Below are positions 1 through 5,813 of a DNA stretch of 7,723 nucleotides, in pieces (position 1 is the first letter of the stretch; each line of letters opens with the position of its first letter). Under the pieces are notes generated by a model, which saw only the letters and a list, made by a program, of their open reading frames with translations, was not told where the DNA came from and ran no database searches. The DNA comes from CAYNWK01 sp964400875 (GTDB taxonomy: Bacteria; Chloroflexota; Anaerolineae; Anaerolineales; UBA4823). The stretch lies in contig CAYNWK010000194.1 of assembly GCA_964400875.1 (NCBI GenBank), positions 1-7,723 of the forward strand, read 5' to 3'. Both the position numbers and the translations under genes were made by a program.

Positions 1-66
1 GCAGGACTCGAACCTGCAACCAATTGATTAAGAGTCAACTGCTCTGCCAAATTGAGCTACGGGGCC
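1..66 (-). tRNA. tRNA-Lys(CUU), 3' end cut by window edge
   Basis: Read on the minus strand, this folds as a tRNA. The 5' acceptor strand is GGCCCCG, followed by T8-A9. A D-arm GCTC/GAGC carries a loop with GG. The anticodon arm GTTGA-CTCTTAA-TCAAT has anticodon CTT, which reads the lysine codon AAG. A 5-nt variable loop and a perfect T-arm (GCAGG-TTCGAGT-CCTGC) follow. The T-arm ends exactly at position 1, so only the 3' acceptor strand and discriminator are missing; this is a window effect, not a broken gene. The first acceptor stem-G closes against a near-consensus promoter upstream (82-109). Anticodon and fold are read directly. The only uncertainty is the acceptor pairing that lies outside the window. 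Confidence 0.95.
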
Positions 67-81
67 GTGCTCGGCGAAGAA

Positions 82-109
82 ATTATACCTCAGCAACCTC
101 CTCTGTCAA
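82..109 (-). promoter_or_regulatory. Promoter of the tRNA-Lys gene
   Basis: On the minus strand a perfect -35 TTGACA (104-109) is followed after 16 nt by a perfect -10 TATAAT (82-87). This puts the transcription start near position 75, about nine bases before the mature tRNA 5' end, as expected for a stable-RNA gene with a short 5' leader removed by RNase P. Confidence 0.85.
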
Positions 110-123
110 CTCGTTGCAAAATC

Positions 124-171
124 GATAACTCCCCTCAATTGCCTTTTTACGCCGGGTGGGGTATAGTTATC
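124..171. repeat. Bulged inverted repeat between divergent promoters
   Basis: GATAACTCCCC (124-134) can pair with GGGG (158-161) and AGTTATC (165-171), leaving a 3-nt bulge (TAT) on one side and a 23-nt loop. The right arm ends directly against the -35 box of the peptidase promoter. It could be a regulator site with half-sites about four helical turns apart, or chance. It has no trailing T-run that would make it a normal terminator. Confidence 0.4.
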
Positions 172-199
172 TTGACTTTTCTATGATTTATCATAGCAT
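172..199 (+). promoter_or_regulatory. Promoter of the peptidase/HD-GYP unit
   Basis: A -35 TTGACT (172-177) and a weaker -10 TAGCAT (194-199) are separated by 16 nt, predicting a start near 206 and a leader of about 35 nt before the ATG at 241. The -35 is good and the -10 only moderate (4 of 6 consensus bases), which would suit a regulated promoter. Confidence 0.45.
181..196. promoter_or_regulatory. Palindromic operator candidate within the promoter spacer
   Basis: CTATGAT-TT-ATCATAG is a perfect 7-bp inverted repeat with a 2-nt centre. It lies between the -35 and -10 boxes of the peptidase promoter and overlaps the start of the -10. A dimeric repressor bound here would block polymerase. The repeat is seen directly; the regulatory role is inferred from its position. 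Confidence 0.45.
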
Positions 200-240
200 T
201 GCTATTTTTCTCAAGATACGCTTTTGTTCTCCGGCCTCTT

Positions 241-1260
241 ATGCCTAAACCCATCCCTAACGCCATTACGGCGGTCCCCAGCATTCACGTCGGGCACGCC
301 CAGGACGACGAAGCCCTCACCGGCTGCACTGTCGTTCTGTGCGAAGCCGGCGCCGTCGGCGGGGTCGACCAGCGCGGCGGCGCCCCTGGCACCCGCGAGA
401 CTGATGCCCTCCATCCTTTGAACCTGGTCAGCCAGGTGCACGCCGTGGTGCTTGCCGGAGGCTCGGCCTTTGGCCTGGACTCGGCTGGGGGTGTTGTCCG
501 TTATCTCGAGGAGCGGGAGGTTGGCTTCAACGTCGGACCGGTCCGGGTGCCTATCGTCCCGGCGGCGATCCTCTTTGATTTGGGGGTTGGCAGCGCCGAG
601 GTGCGCCCGGGGGCCGAGATGGGCTACCAGGCCTGCCTCAACGCCAGCGAAGAGGCCCCCGCCGAGGGCAACGCCGGCGCCGGAGCCGGGGCTACCATCG
701 GTAAGATTCTCGGCATGGGCCAGGCCATGAAAGGCGGCCTTGGCACTGCAAGCATGGATATCGGCAGTGGTGTGATCGTCGGCGCCATCGCCGCCGTCAA
801 CGTCTTTGGCGATGTGCTTGACCCTACCAATGGCCGCATCATCGCTGGGGCCCGGACGATCCACAAAGGCCCCGTCCGCATTGGTTCCAACCATTACTTT
901 GCCGATACCATGCAGGTGATGAAATCCCTGGTAGGGCGTACGGTCTTAGGCTTCGCGGGGCGCGGCAACACCGTCATCGGAGTCGTAGCCACCAACGCCA
1001 AGCTCGACAAAGTGGAAGCTAACAAAGTCGCCCAGATGGCCCAGGACGGCGTCGCCCGGACCGTCCGCCCGGCGCATACCATGTTGGATGGCGATACTAT
1101 CTTTGCCTTGGCCACCGGCGAGCGTTCCGCCGATGTCAACATCGTGGGCGCTTACGCAGCCGAAGTCTTCGCCGAAGCCATCGTGCGCGCTGTGCGCGCC
1201 GCGCAACCCGTCGGCGACCTCCCGGCCGCCGGCGAGCCCCAAACATTAGGTGCCGCGTGA
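241..1260 (+). CDS. P1 family (S58) self-processing peptidase, DmpA/NylC-like
   Basis: A 339-residue protein of the P1/S58 family, which includes the aminopeptidase DmpA and the nylon-oligomer hydrolase NylC. These are N-terminal nucleophile enzymes: the precursor cuts itself once and the new N-terminal Ser or Thr becomes the catalytic residue. Visible hallmarks are the GGVDQRGGAPGTRETD segment (residues 40-55), the LAGGSAFGLDSA loop (71-82), the glycine/alanine-rich NAGAGAGATIGK stretch (144-155), and GNT(VI)GVVATNA around 242-252. By analogy with NylC (Asn-Thr cleavage), the break should fall between Asn243 and Thr244 (Thr codon 970-972). A DGDTIFALATG motif follows near 283-293. Length matches the family. 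There is no signal peptide, so it is probably cytoplasmic. I chose the ATG at 241: the upstream TTG at 199 overlaps the predicted -10, and the extra residues look non-conserved. No clear ribosome-binding site is seen. The natural substrate cannot be read from sequence. It overlaps the next gene by 4 nt. Confidence 0.9.
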   Translation: MPKPIPNAITAVPSIHVGHAQDDEALTGCTVVLCEAGAVGGVDQRGGAPGTRETDALHPLNLVSQVHAVVLAGGSAFGLDSAGGVVRYLEEREVGFNVGPVRVPIVPAAILFDLGVGSAEVRPGAEMGYQACLNASEEAPAEGNAGAGAGATIGKILGMGQAMKGGLGTASMDIGSGVIVGAIAAVNVFGDVLDPTNGRIIAGARTIHKGPVRIGSNHYFADTMQVMKSLVGRTVLGFAGRGNTVIGVVATNAKLDKVEANKVAQMAQDGVARTVRPAHTMLDGDTIFALATGERSADVNIVGAYAAEVFAEAIVRAVRAAQPVGDLPAAGEPQTLGAA

Positions 1261-2240
1261 ACCACGAAACCTTGCTGATCGTTGAGGATAACCATGCCCT
1301 GCGCGAGGGCCTCAAAGAGATGCTCGAGCTGGAAGGTTACACCATCATGAGCGCCGCTAATGGGCGGCTGGCGCTCGAACTGCTCGCCTCCGTCAAACCT
1401 CCGGACCTGATCCTGTCGGACATCGCCATGCCCGAAATGGATGGTCACGCCTTTTTCCACGAAGTGCGCGCCCGACCCGAATTTGTCACCATCCCCTTCG
1501 TTTTCCTGACCGCCCGCGGCGAGCGCGAAGACGTGCTCAAAGGCATTGACCTGGGTGCGGAAGATTACCTGGTCAAGCCTATCAGCCGCGATGAGCTGGT
1601 TACGGCAGTGCGCGCTCGCCTGGTCCGCTCGCGCCAGCTGCGCGTGGCCCAGCTGCAGCAGGCCTACGAGACCAGCCTGACCGTGCTGGCCAATGCCATC
1701 GAGGTGCGCGATCGTTATACCCGCAACCACGTCGAGCGCGTCATGGATTATTCCATCGAGATCGCCCGCCAGATGGGCTGGCAGGGCAAGCAGATCGAGC
1801 AGCTGCGTTTCGGCGCGATCCTGCACGATATCGGCAAGATCCACATCCCCGAGATGATCCTCGCCAAGGTCGATCCGCTCGATGATGACGAGTGGGAACA
1901 AATCAAGCAGCACCCGATCACCGGGGCGGAGATGATCAAGGATATCCCTTACTTGCTGCCGGCTATCCCGGTGGTGCGCCACCACCACGAGCGCTGGGAC
2001 GGCGCCGGCTACCCGGACCGGTTAGCCGGTGAAGGCATCCCGCTGCCTGCTCGCATCATCGCTGTGGCTGATGGCTTTGATGCCATGACCACTAACCGCC
2101 CTTACCGGGGCGCCCGCTCCGCCGAGGAGGCCTTCGACGAGATCCTTAGCTGCTCCGATGCGCAGTACGATCCCGAAGTTGTGGAGGCTTTCCAGCGCGC
2201 CTGGCAGATCGGCCGCGTCCAGGAAATCGTCAGGTCGTAG
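1257..2240 (+). CDS. Response regulator, receiver plus HD-GYP cyclic di-GMP phosphodiesterase (RpfG-type)
   Basis: A 327-residue two-domain protein. Residues 1-122 form a CheY-like receiver with acidic E10/D11, phospho-acceptor D55, T85 (LTA) and K107 (KP). A short charged helical linker (about 123-145) leads to an HD-GYP domain: RNHVERV with H158, HDIGK (H190/D191), HPITGAEM (about 219-226), HHHERWDGAGYP (242-253) and VADGFDAMTTNRPYR (270-284). All the usual metal-binding and signature residues are present, so it should be active. HD-GYP enzymes hydrolyse cyclic di-GMP to pGpG or GMP, here presumably switched by phosphorylation of D55. The start is GTG at 1257, inside the stop of the upstream peptidase gene (GTGA overlap), with AGGTG at 1248-1252 as a plausible ribosome-binding site; translational coupling is likely. 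No histidine kinase is encoded nearby, so its partner is elsewhere. The next gene converges with only 2 nt between stop codons. Confidence 0.93.
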   Translation: MNHETLLIVEDNHALREGLKEMLELEGYTIMSAANGRLALELLASVKPPDLILSDIAMPEMDGHAFFHEVRARPEFVTIPFVFLTARGEREDVLKGIDLGAEDYLVKPISRDELVTAVRARLVRSRQLRVAQLQQAYETSLTVLANAIEVRDRYTRNHVERVMDYSIEIARQMGWQGKQIEQLRFGAILHDIGKIHIPEMILAKVDPLDDDEWEQIKQHPITGAEMIKDIPYLLPAIPVVRHHHERWDGAGYPDRLAGEGIPLPARIIAVADGFDAMTTNRPYRGARSAEEAFDEILSCSDAQYDPEVVEAFQRAWQIGRVQEIVRS

Positions 2241-2242
2241 CT

Positions 2243-2812
2243 TTACCCGTGTACTCGCTCGTACGCTTCCGTTAATTGCGCTGCCAGCCGTTGATCGACT
2301 TCCTCTGCGGAGGTGATCTCGACCATGTGCGAGATGCGCGGCATTGCCCCCAGGCTCTTGGCTTTTTGCACGTAATCGTTGAACGGCTTATCCCCCAGAT
2401 CTAAGCCCACGCGAATATTCTTCGGGTTAATTTTCACCGTGGCGAAGCAGCGCTCCCCATCCACCGACACATAGGTTTTGGTCGGCAGTAGCCGCGCTTG
2501 CGGCACCGTTCCCTCTATCAGAGATTCGATCTGCCGGTAGAGCGGCATCTGCTGCTCTTTGCCCTCGAACAGTTTCTCGAATAACACCTCATAATCATAC
2601 ACGGGCTTGCCGCCGTTCAGGTAAATCGCCGCTAGCATCGAGGCTTGCAGGTGGTTGAGCCCGTGTTCGCTCTTCAGCCATTTGAGGATCTCGTTTTGCT
2701 TGCCCAATCCGGTCGCCCGGATCGTCCCCATCCAGCTTTCTAGGTTGTCCCCGGTCTGCAACTCGATATCCGCCAAAAATTCCTGTTCGTACTCTTGGGC
2801 CGTCTTCGCCAT
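2243..2812 (-). CDS. DUF4287/DUF5655 domain protein of unknown function
   Basis: A 189-residue protein. The N-terminal part (about 1-70) matches the DUF4287 pattern: a Trp followed by a conserved Gly, an ILKWLKSEHGLNHLQA segment (about 42-57) and an Ala-rich helix. The C-terminal part (about 75-188) resembles DUF5655: PLYRQIESLIE near 90-100, TKTYVSV (111-117), then FATVKINPKNIRVGLDL (about 123-139). Both are domains of unknown function that often occur together in small soluble bacterial proteins; the fold may bind a ligand or nucleic acid but no catalytic motif is visible. There is no signal peptide or membrane helix. The ATG at 2812 is supported by a strong upstream Shine-Dalgarno site. 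It converges with the HD-GYP gene and is divergent from the 318-residue gene, sharing a short regulatory spacer with the latter. Domain assignment is from memory of family patterns. Confidence 0.8.
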   Translation of the reverse strand: MAKTAQEYEQEFLADIELQTGDNLESWMGTIRATGLGKQNEILKWLKSEHGLNHLQASMLAAIYLNGGKPVYDYEVLFEKLFEGKEQQMPLYRQIESLIEGTVPQARLLPTKTYVSVDGERCFATVKINPKNIRVGLDLGDKPFNDYVQKAKSLGAMPRISHMVEITSAEEVDQRLAAQLTEAYERVHG

Positions 2813-2818
2813 GTTTTG

Positions 2819-2823
2819 CTCCT
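2819..2823 (-). promoter_or_regulatory. Shine-Dalgarno site of the DUF5655 gene
   Basis: On the minus strand AGGAG, within GGAGAGGAGC, lies 6 nt before the ATG at 2812. It is one of the few clear ribosome-binding sites in the window and fixes the start of this gene. Confidence 0.8.
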
Positions 2824-2850
2824 CTCCGGTTGATTATTGATTTACGTCCC

Positions 2851-2879
2851 ATGATCGATGTTCGATCAGGCCTTGTCAT
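2851..2879 (-). promoter_or_regulatory. Candidate promoter of the DUF5655 gene
   Basis: On the minus strand ATGACA (2874-2879, 5 of 6 to the -35 consensus) and GATCAT (2851-2856, 4 of 6 to the -10 consensus) are 17 nt apart. The implied start near 2844 gives a leader of about 31 nt. The -35 lies on top of the opposite-strand -35 of the neighbouring gene, so the two promoters would be back to back. Confidence 0.4.
2852..2868. promoter_or_regulatory. Perfect inverted repeat, probable operator of the divergent pair
   Basis: TGATCGA-TGT-TCGATCA is a perfect 7-bp inverted repeat with a 3-nt centre. It covers the candidate -10 and spacer of the minus-strand DUF5655 promoter and lies at about -54 to -38 of the plus-strand promoter. 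A dimeric regulator here could repress one gene while activating or sparing the other. The repeat is visible; the function is inferred. Confidence 0.5.
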
Positions 2880-2899
2880 TTTAACTGAGCTTGTATAAT
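2873..2899 (+). promoter_or_regulatory. Promoter of the 318-residue unknown gene
   Basis: A perfect -10 TATAAT (2894-2899) is preceded by TTGTCA (2873-2878, 5 of 6 to the -35 consensus) with a short 15-nt spacer. The start would be near 2906, giving a leader of about 23 nt. The sub-optimal spacer may mean reliance on an activator bound at the adjacent inverted repeat. Confidence 0.6.
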
Positions 2900-2928
2900 A
2901 TGCCCAGAAATAATCCTGCGGAGGGCTG

Positions 2929-3885
2929 ATGACCATTCAAAGGCTGAACATTCCCTATTCCGTTGATCTGACCGATGACAGCGCCTGGTCGAAATTGGAA
3001 GAACAAGACTATATCTATTTCATAGTCCGCTTTCACCTCTACATCCGCGAATACCAGTCAGAGAAGACCACCTATCCGGGTGAGATTCTGGCTTCCTTTC
3101 ACACCGCCGAAAAATCCGAAACCGAAACCATCAGCGCGCTCGAGAAAGAGCACACGGTAACCGACATTACGGAGACCATCTCTTCCCAACTGCTCAGCGA
3201 GGAGCTGCTCACCGAAGTCGCCGCCACCATTAACGGCAACCTGGACCTGTTGACCTACCAATTCTCGGGAGAGGCCAGGTCCGCGCTCAGCCACCGCGTT
3301 CAGTCCAGCGTGCAAACGTCCTTGAAGTCCGCCCGCACGGTCACAACCAAGCGCCAGGAGCGCTTCGAGATCCACCAGAAAGTGCATGCCGGCAGCGATG
3401 AAAAGATCCACGCAGTGGCCTGCTACAAGCCGATGGCCTGGGATATTTACCTGCATTACATTGACTACCTTGTCGTGGAATACCGGACCACTTTCTTCGG
3501 TTTGCGCAAGAAGAAGCGCAACCTGCCCCGTCCAATCGGCAACCGCCACGTCAACCGCATCAAGATGAATCTTCCGTTGGCCGGCATTAATTATTGGGAG
3601 CTGCTGCCTAAAAGCTCCTTCCTGTTCAGCGAAAGCCAGTACCAGGCCGAAAAGACCGTCAGCCCGGACGAGATAGGCTTCCGCGATGAGCTCGAGCCGA
3701 TCTCCCTGGCGCTGCCGCCCCATCCGGAAAGGCCGACGCTGTACACCCTATCCAATATCGCTTTCCCTTACCGCTGGATCGACCGCGACGGTCCGTGGAC
3801 TCGGGAGGAATTGATCAAGATCGAATTGGACGAAGCCGAAGGGTCCGGCTGGTGGTTCCGTCACGGTCCTGGTAGGAGCAAATAA
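2929..3885 (+). CDS. Unrecognised 318-residue soluble protein
   Basis: I do not recognise this family. The codon use matches its neighbours and the start is well supported: ATG at 2929, with GGAGGG at 2920-2925 just upstream and a TATAAT promoter before it. There is no signal peptide and no hydrophobic segment long enough for a membrane helix. Residues 60-100 are polar and look helical. Residues 105-165 are rich in Ser/Thr with alternating polar and non-polar residues (for example 116-135 and 136-152), suggesting amphipathic beta strands. An aromatic cluster, WDIYLHYIDYLVVEY (171-185), is followed by a basic patch, RKKKRNLPRP (193-202). The C-terminus is Trp-rich (WIDRDGPW at 283-290; GWWFRHG at 307-313). 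There is a single Cys (165) and no obvious catalytic motif. It is transcribed divergently from the DUF5655 gene; the shared operator suggests co-regulation, but this gives no function. Confidence 0.8.
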   Translation: MTIQRLNIPYSVDLTDDSAWSKLEEQDYIYFIVRFHLYIREYQSEKTTYPGEILASFHTAEKSETETISALEKEHTVTDITETISSQLLSEELLTEVAATINGNLDLLTYQFSGEARSALSHRVQSSVQTSLKSARTVTTKRQERFEIHQKVHAGSDEKIHAVACYKPMAWDIYLHYIDYLVVEYRTTFFGLRKKKRNLPRPIGNRHVNRIKMNLPLAGINYWELLPKSSFLFSESQYQAEKTVSPDEIGFRDELEPISLALPPHPERPTLYTLSNIAFPYRWIDRDGPWTREELIKIELDEAEGSGWWFRHGPGRSK

Positions 3886-3959
3886 TTCCACCTCGCCGGC
3901 AAGGTCGCCTCACCCGGTAGTCTCGTAACGCCTTCCGTAACGATCTCCGGACGTTAGGT

Positions 3960-3968
3960 TGATATAGT
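3960..3968 (+). promoter_or_regulatory. Extended -10 promoter giving a leaderless start
   Basis: TGATATAGT matches the extended -10 form (TGn followed by TATAAT-like TATAGT). No good -35 lies 16-18 nt upstream, which is acceptable for extended -10 promoters. The expected transcription start (about 3975-3976) coincides with the ATG at 3976, and there is no Shine-Dalgarno site between, so the mRNA is probably leaderless. Confidence 0.5.
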
Positions 3969-3975
3969 TGCTGTA

Positions 3976-5301
3976 ATGAACCTCCCGAAGATGGATGACG
4001 AAGGGGGATCTGCCTGGTTTGCCCGTTTCCCGCGCCTGCTGACCCTGGCGCGGCTACTCTGGATCGGGTTTGTCGTTTTCACGCTGGTCGTGATCCTCGC
4101 CGCCATCGGGCCGCGCTACCGCAGCCTCGCCGAGGTCTCCTCACCGGACCTGCGGCCCCTCGGCCAGCTCACTACAGCCGAAGCCGCCGATCTGGCCCGC
4201 TCGGGGCTGAGCACCCATTTCTACGCCGGGCTCTTCACCGTGTTGGAAGGCCTCTCGGCGCTGGCCTTCCTCAGCCTGTCGGCAGTCATCTTTTTCCGCA
4301 GCGCGCGTGGAGGTTTTCTGCTCTTTGCTGCTTTTGCCTTGCTTCCCTTTGGCGCGATCGCTTCACCGATCCTGGTCAACCTGGCTGCGGTCCACCCCGC
4401 CTGGGATCTGCCTGTTTTGCTGCTCCACGCCCTCAGCCTCGGTCTTGGCATCTTGCTGATTTACTCCTTCCCCGATGGGCGCTTCGCGCCTGGCTGGGTG
4501 CGCTGGCTGGCCGTGGGTTGGCTGGCTTACGTCGCTGCCTGGTTCTTCTATCCGTCTTTGCGGATCATCCCCAGCCTGATGATTGGATCGCAAACTCACC
4601 AGCGAACCTTGCTTCTAGGGATATTTGTATTGATCAGCGCCACAGGCATCCAGCTCTACCGTTACGCTCGAGTGTCTACGCCCACACAACAGCAGCAGAC
4701 TAAGTGGGTCGTCTTCGGGCTGGTCGTGTTCGTGGGCGGCTCGGTGCTGGTTTCCATCCCCTTGTTGGCCAACCCGGATTTCAATCGCGCCGGAGCGGTC
4801 AGCGTCTATTACCGCATGTTCGCCTTCTCCGTGGTGCTGCTTGGCGAACTCGCCTTCCTGATCACCTTCGTCGTCGCCATCTTGCGCTACCGGCTGTGGG
4901 ATATCGACTTCATCATCCGGCGCACGCTGGCTTACAGCATCGTCACCGCCTCCCTGGCGGCGATCTACCTGGCGAGCGTGCTGCTCTTCCAGGGGTTGTT
5001 CACTTCCGTCAGCGGCCAGCTGCCCCAGGCTGCCACCGTGCTTTCCACCTTGCTGATCGTGGTGTTGTTCAACCCCCTGCGGGGACGCGTTCAGGCAGCC
5101 GTCGATCGGCGCTTCCACCGCAGCCAGTACGACGCCGAGCAAGCCCTGGCCGAATTCGCCGCTGGCCTGCAAGACGAAGCGGACCTGGAGGCCCTGCACG
5201 ACCGCTTGCTGGCTGTCGTCGCCCGGACGATGGAGCCGGCAGCCTTATCCCTCTGGCTGCGCCGTTCATCGGACTCCCCACATGGGGAGCCGCGCAAATA
5301 G
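3976..5301 (+). CDS. Multi-pass membrane protein, kinase-less sensor-like module
   Basis: A 441-residue integral membrane protein with about ten predicted helices, roughly at residues 20-45, 82-107, 112-136, 145-165, 174-193, 211-229, 243-265, 279-303, 318-340 and 350-366. The helix 1-2 loop (about 46-80) is polar. The segment PTQQQQTKWVVFG (236-248) and the signature LRYRLWDIDFIIRRTLAY (303-320) are typical of the N-terminal membrane part of sensor histidine kinases in Chloroflexota and Actinomycetota. After the last helix, DRRFHRSQYDAEQAL (377-391) starts the cytoplasmic linker that in those proteins leads to GAF or kinase domains. Here the protein stops at residue 441 after SLWLRR, with no H-box or ATPase domain. 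It could be a natural stand-alone relative or the remnant of a split kinase; no kinase domain follows in any frame. The next gene starts 6 nt after its stop, so the two are probably co-transcribed. Confidence 0.82.
   Translation: MNLPKMDDEGGSAWFARFPRLLTLARLLWIGFVVFTLVVILAAIGPRYRSLAEVSSPDLRPLGQLTTAEAADLARSGLSTHFYAGLFTVLEGLSALAFLSLSAVIFFRSARGGFLLFAAFALLPFGAIASPILVNLAAVHPAWDLPVLLLHALSLGLGILLIYSFPDGRFAPGWVRWLAVGWLAYVAAWFFYPSLRIIPSLMIGSQTHQRTLLLGIFVLISATGIQLYRYARVSTPTQQQQTKWVVFGLVVFVGGSVLVSIPLLANPDFNRAGAVSVYYRMFAFSVVLLGELAFLITFVVAILRYRLWDIDFIIRRTLAYSIVTASLAAIYLASVLLFQGLFTSVSGQLPQAATVLSTLLIVVLFNPLRGRVQAAVDRRFHRSQYDAEQALAEFAAGLQDEADLEALHDRLLAVVARTMEPAALSLWLRRSSDSPHGEPRK
5274..5289. repeat. GC-rich hairpin at the gene junction
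   Basis: CTCCCCA-CA-TGGGGAG is a perfect inverted repeat in the last codons of the membrane-protein gene. As RNA it would form a 6-bp stem with an ACAT loop. No T-run follows, so it is unlikely to be an intrinsic terminator. It contains the only purine-rich stretch (GGGGAG, 5284-5289) upstream of the GTG at 5308, 18 nt away. Confidence 0.4.
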
Positions 5302-5307
5302 CCCACC

Positions 5308-5760
5308 GTGCAGCAGCTTGACATCATCCGGATCGAGGCGCTACCGCTCGAGGACTTCCGTCCCTTGTTGCAGGAGGGCCGGGAAGGGGGCTACGAATTC
5401 CTCGACCGCCTGCTCGAGGAATACCTCGACGGGAGCAACCGCTTTGACGCGCCGGGTGAGGCCCTGTTCGGCGTCTATGCCGGCCGCGCCATGATCGCCG
5501 TCGGTGGGCTGAACTGTGACCCTTATTTAAAGGAAGAGAGCACGGGAAGAGTGAGGCACGTCTACGTGCTGGCCTCCTGGCGGGGCCAGGGGGTGGGGAG
5601 ACGTCTGTTGGAGCGCATCATCGCAGAAGCCAGGCCCTATTTTCGGCTGCTGACCCTGCGGACCTTCAGCGAACGAGCGGGGCATTTTTACGTCGCGCTC
5701 GGCTTCCGGACACGGCCGGAGATCGCCGGCGCGACGCACCATCTCGTATTAAAGGATTAA
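5308..5760 (+). CDS. GNAT family N-acetyltransferase
   Basis: A 150-residue protein with the GCN5-related acetyltransferase fold, which transfers an acetyl group from acetyl-CoA to an amine. The acetyl-CoA site is the motif A segment VRHVYVLASWRGQGVGRRLL (82-101), where RGQGVG (92-97) is the pyrophosphate-binding loop after a beta strand. AVGGL (64-68) fits the preceding strand, and ERAGHFYVALGF (122-133) is the usual motif B region in which a Tyr (128) acts as general acid. The length is typical of single-domain GNATs. The substrate (protein, small molecule or antibiotic) cannot be told from sequence. The start is GTG at 5308, six bases after the membrane-protein stop and without a good ribosome-binding site, so it is probably translated by coupling. 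An internal ATG would remove conserved sequence. It converges with ftsH. Confidence 0.88.
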   Translation: MQQLDIIRIEALPLEDFRPLLQEGREGGYEFLDRLLEEYLDGSNRFDAPGEALFGVYAGRAMIAVGGLNCDPYLKEESTGRVRHVYVLASWRGQGVGRRLLERIIAEARPYFRLLTLRTFSERAGHFYVALGFRTRPEIAGATHHLVLKD

Positions 5761-5813
5761 GCAGTCTCCCTGGTTACGAGCGCTGGTTGCCCCCGTGAGT
5801 TTGCAATTACGCT

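Noticed and set aside
1..123. tRNA gene as an integration site with an adjacent mobile element
   Set aside because: Only the tRNA 5' side is visible; there is no integrase, no repeated tRNA 3' fragment and no foreign base composition in the window.
199..240. TTG at 199 as an upstream start of the peptidase
   Set aside because: It coincides with the predicted -10 box, lacks a ribosome-binding site, and adds 14 residues that look unlike the family N-terminus.
211..894. 227-codon minus-strand frame opposite the peptidase gene
   Set aside because: Antisense shadow; the plus-strand frame has unmistakable P1-family motifs.
1152..1988. Long open frame (278 codons) on the minus strand opposite the peptidase and HD-GYP genes
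   Set aside because: It is the antisense shadow of two clearly recognised genes in GC-rich DNA; its translation has low-complexity His/Asp/Gly-rich composition and no family motif.
3924..3942. CGTAACG repeated twice before the membrane-protein gene
   Set aside because: A 7-bp direct repeat with 12-bp spacing and no further copies; not enough to claim a binding site.
4704..5321. Open frame of 205 codons in another frame of the membrane-protein gene
   Set aside because: The Arg/Gly/Ala/Pro-rich product is typical of an out-of-frame reading; the frame encoding the membrane protein is conserved and coherent.
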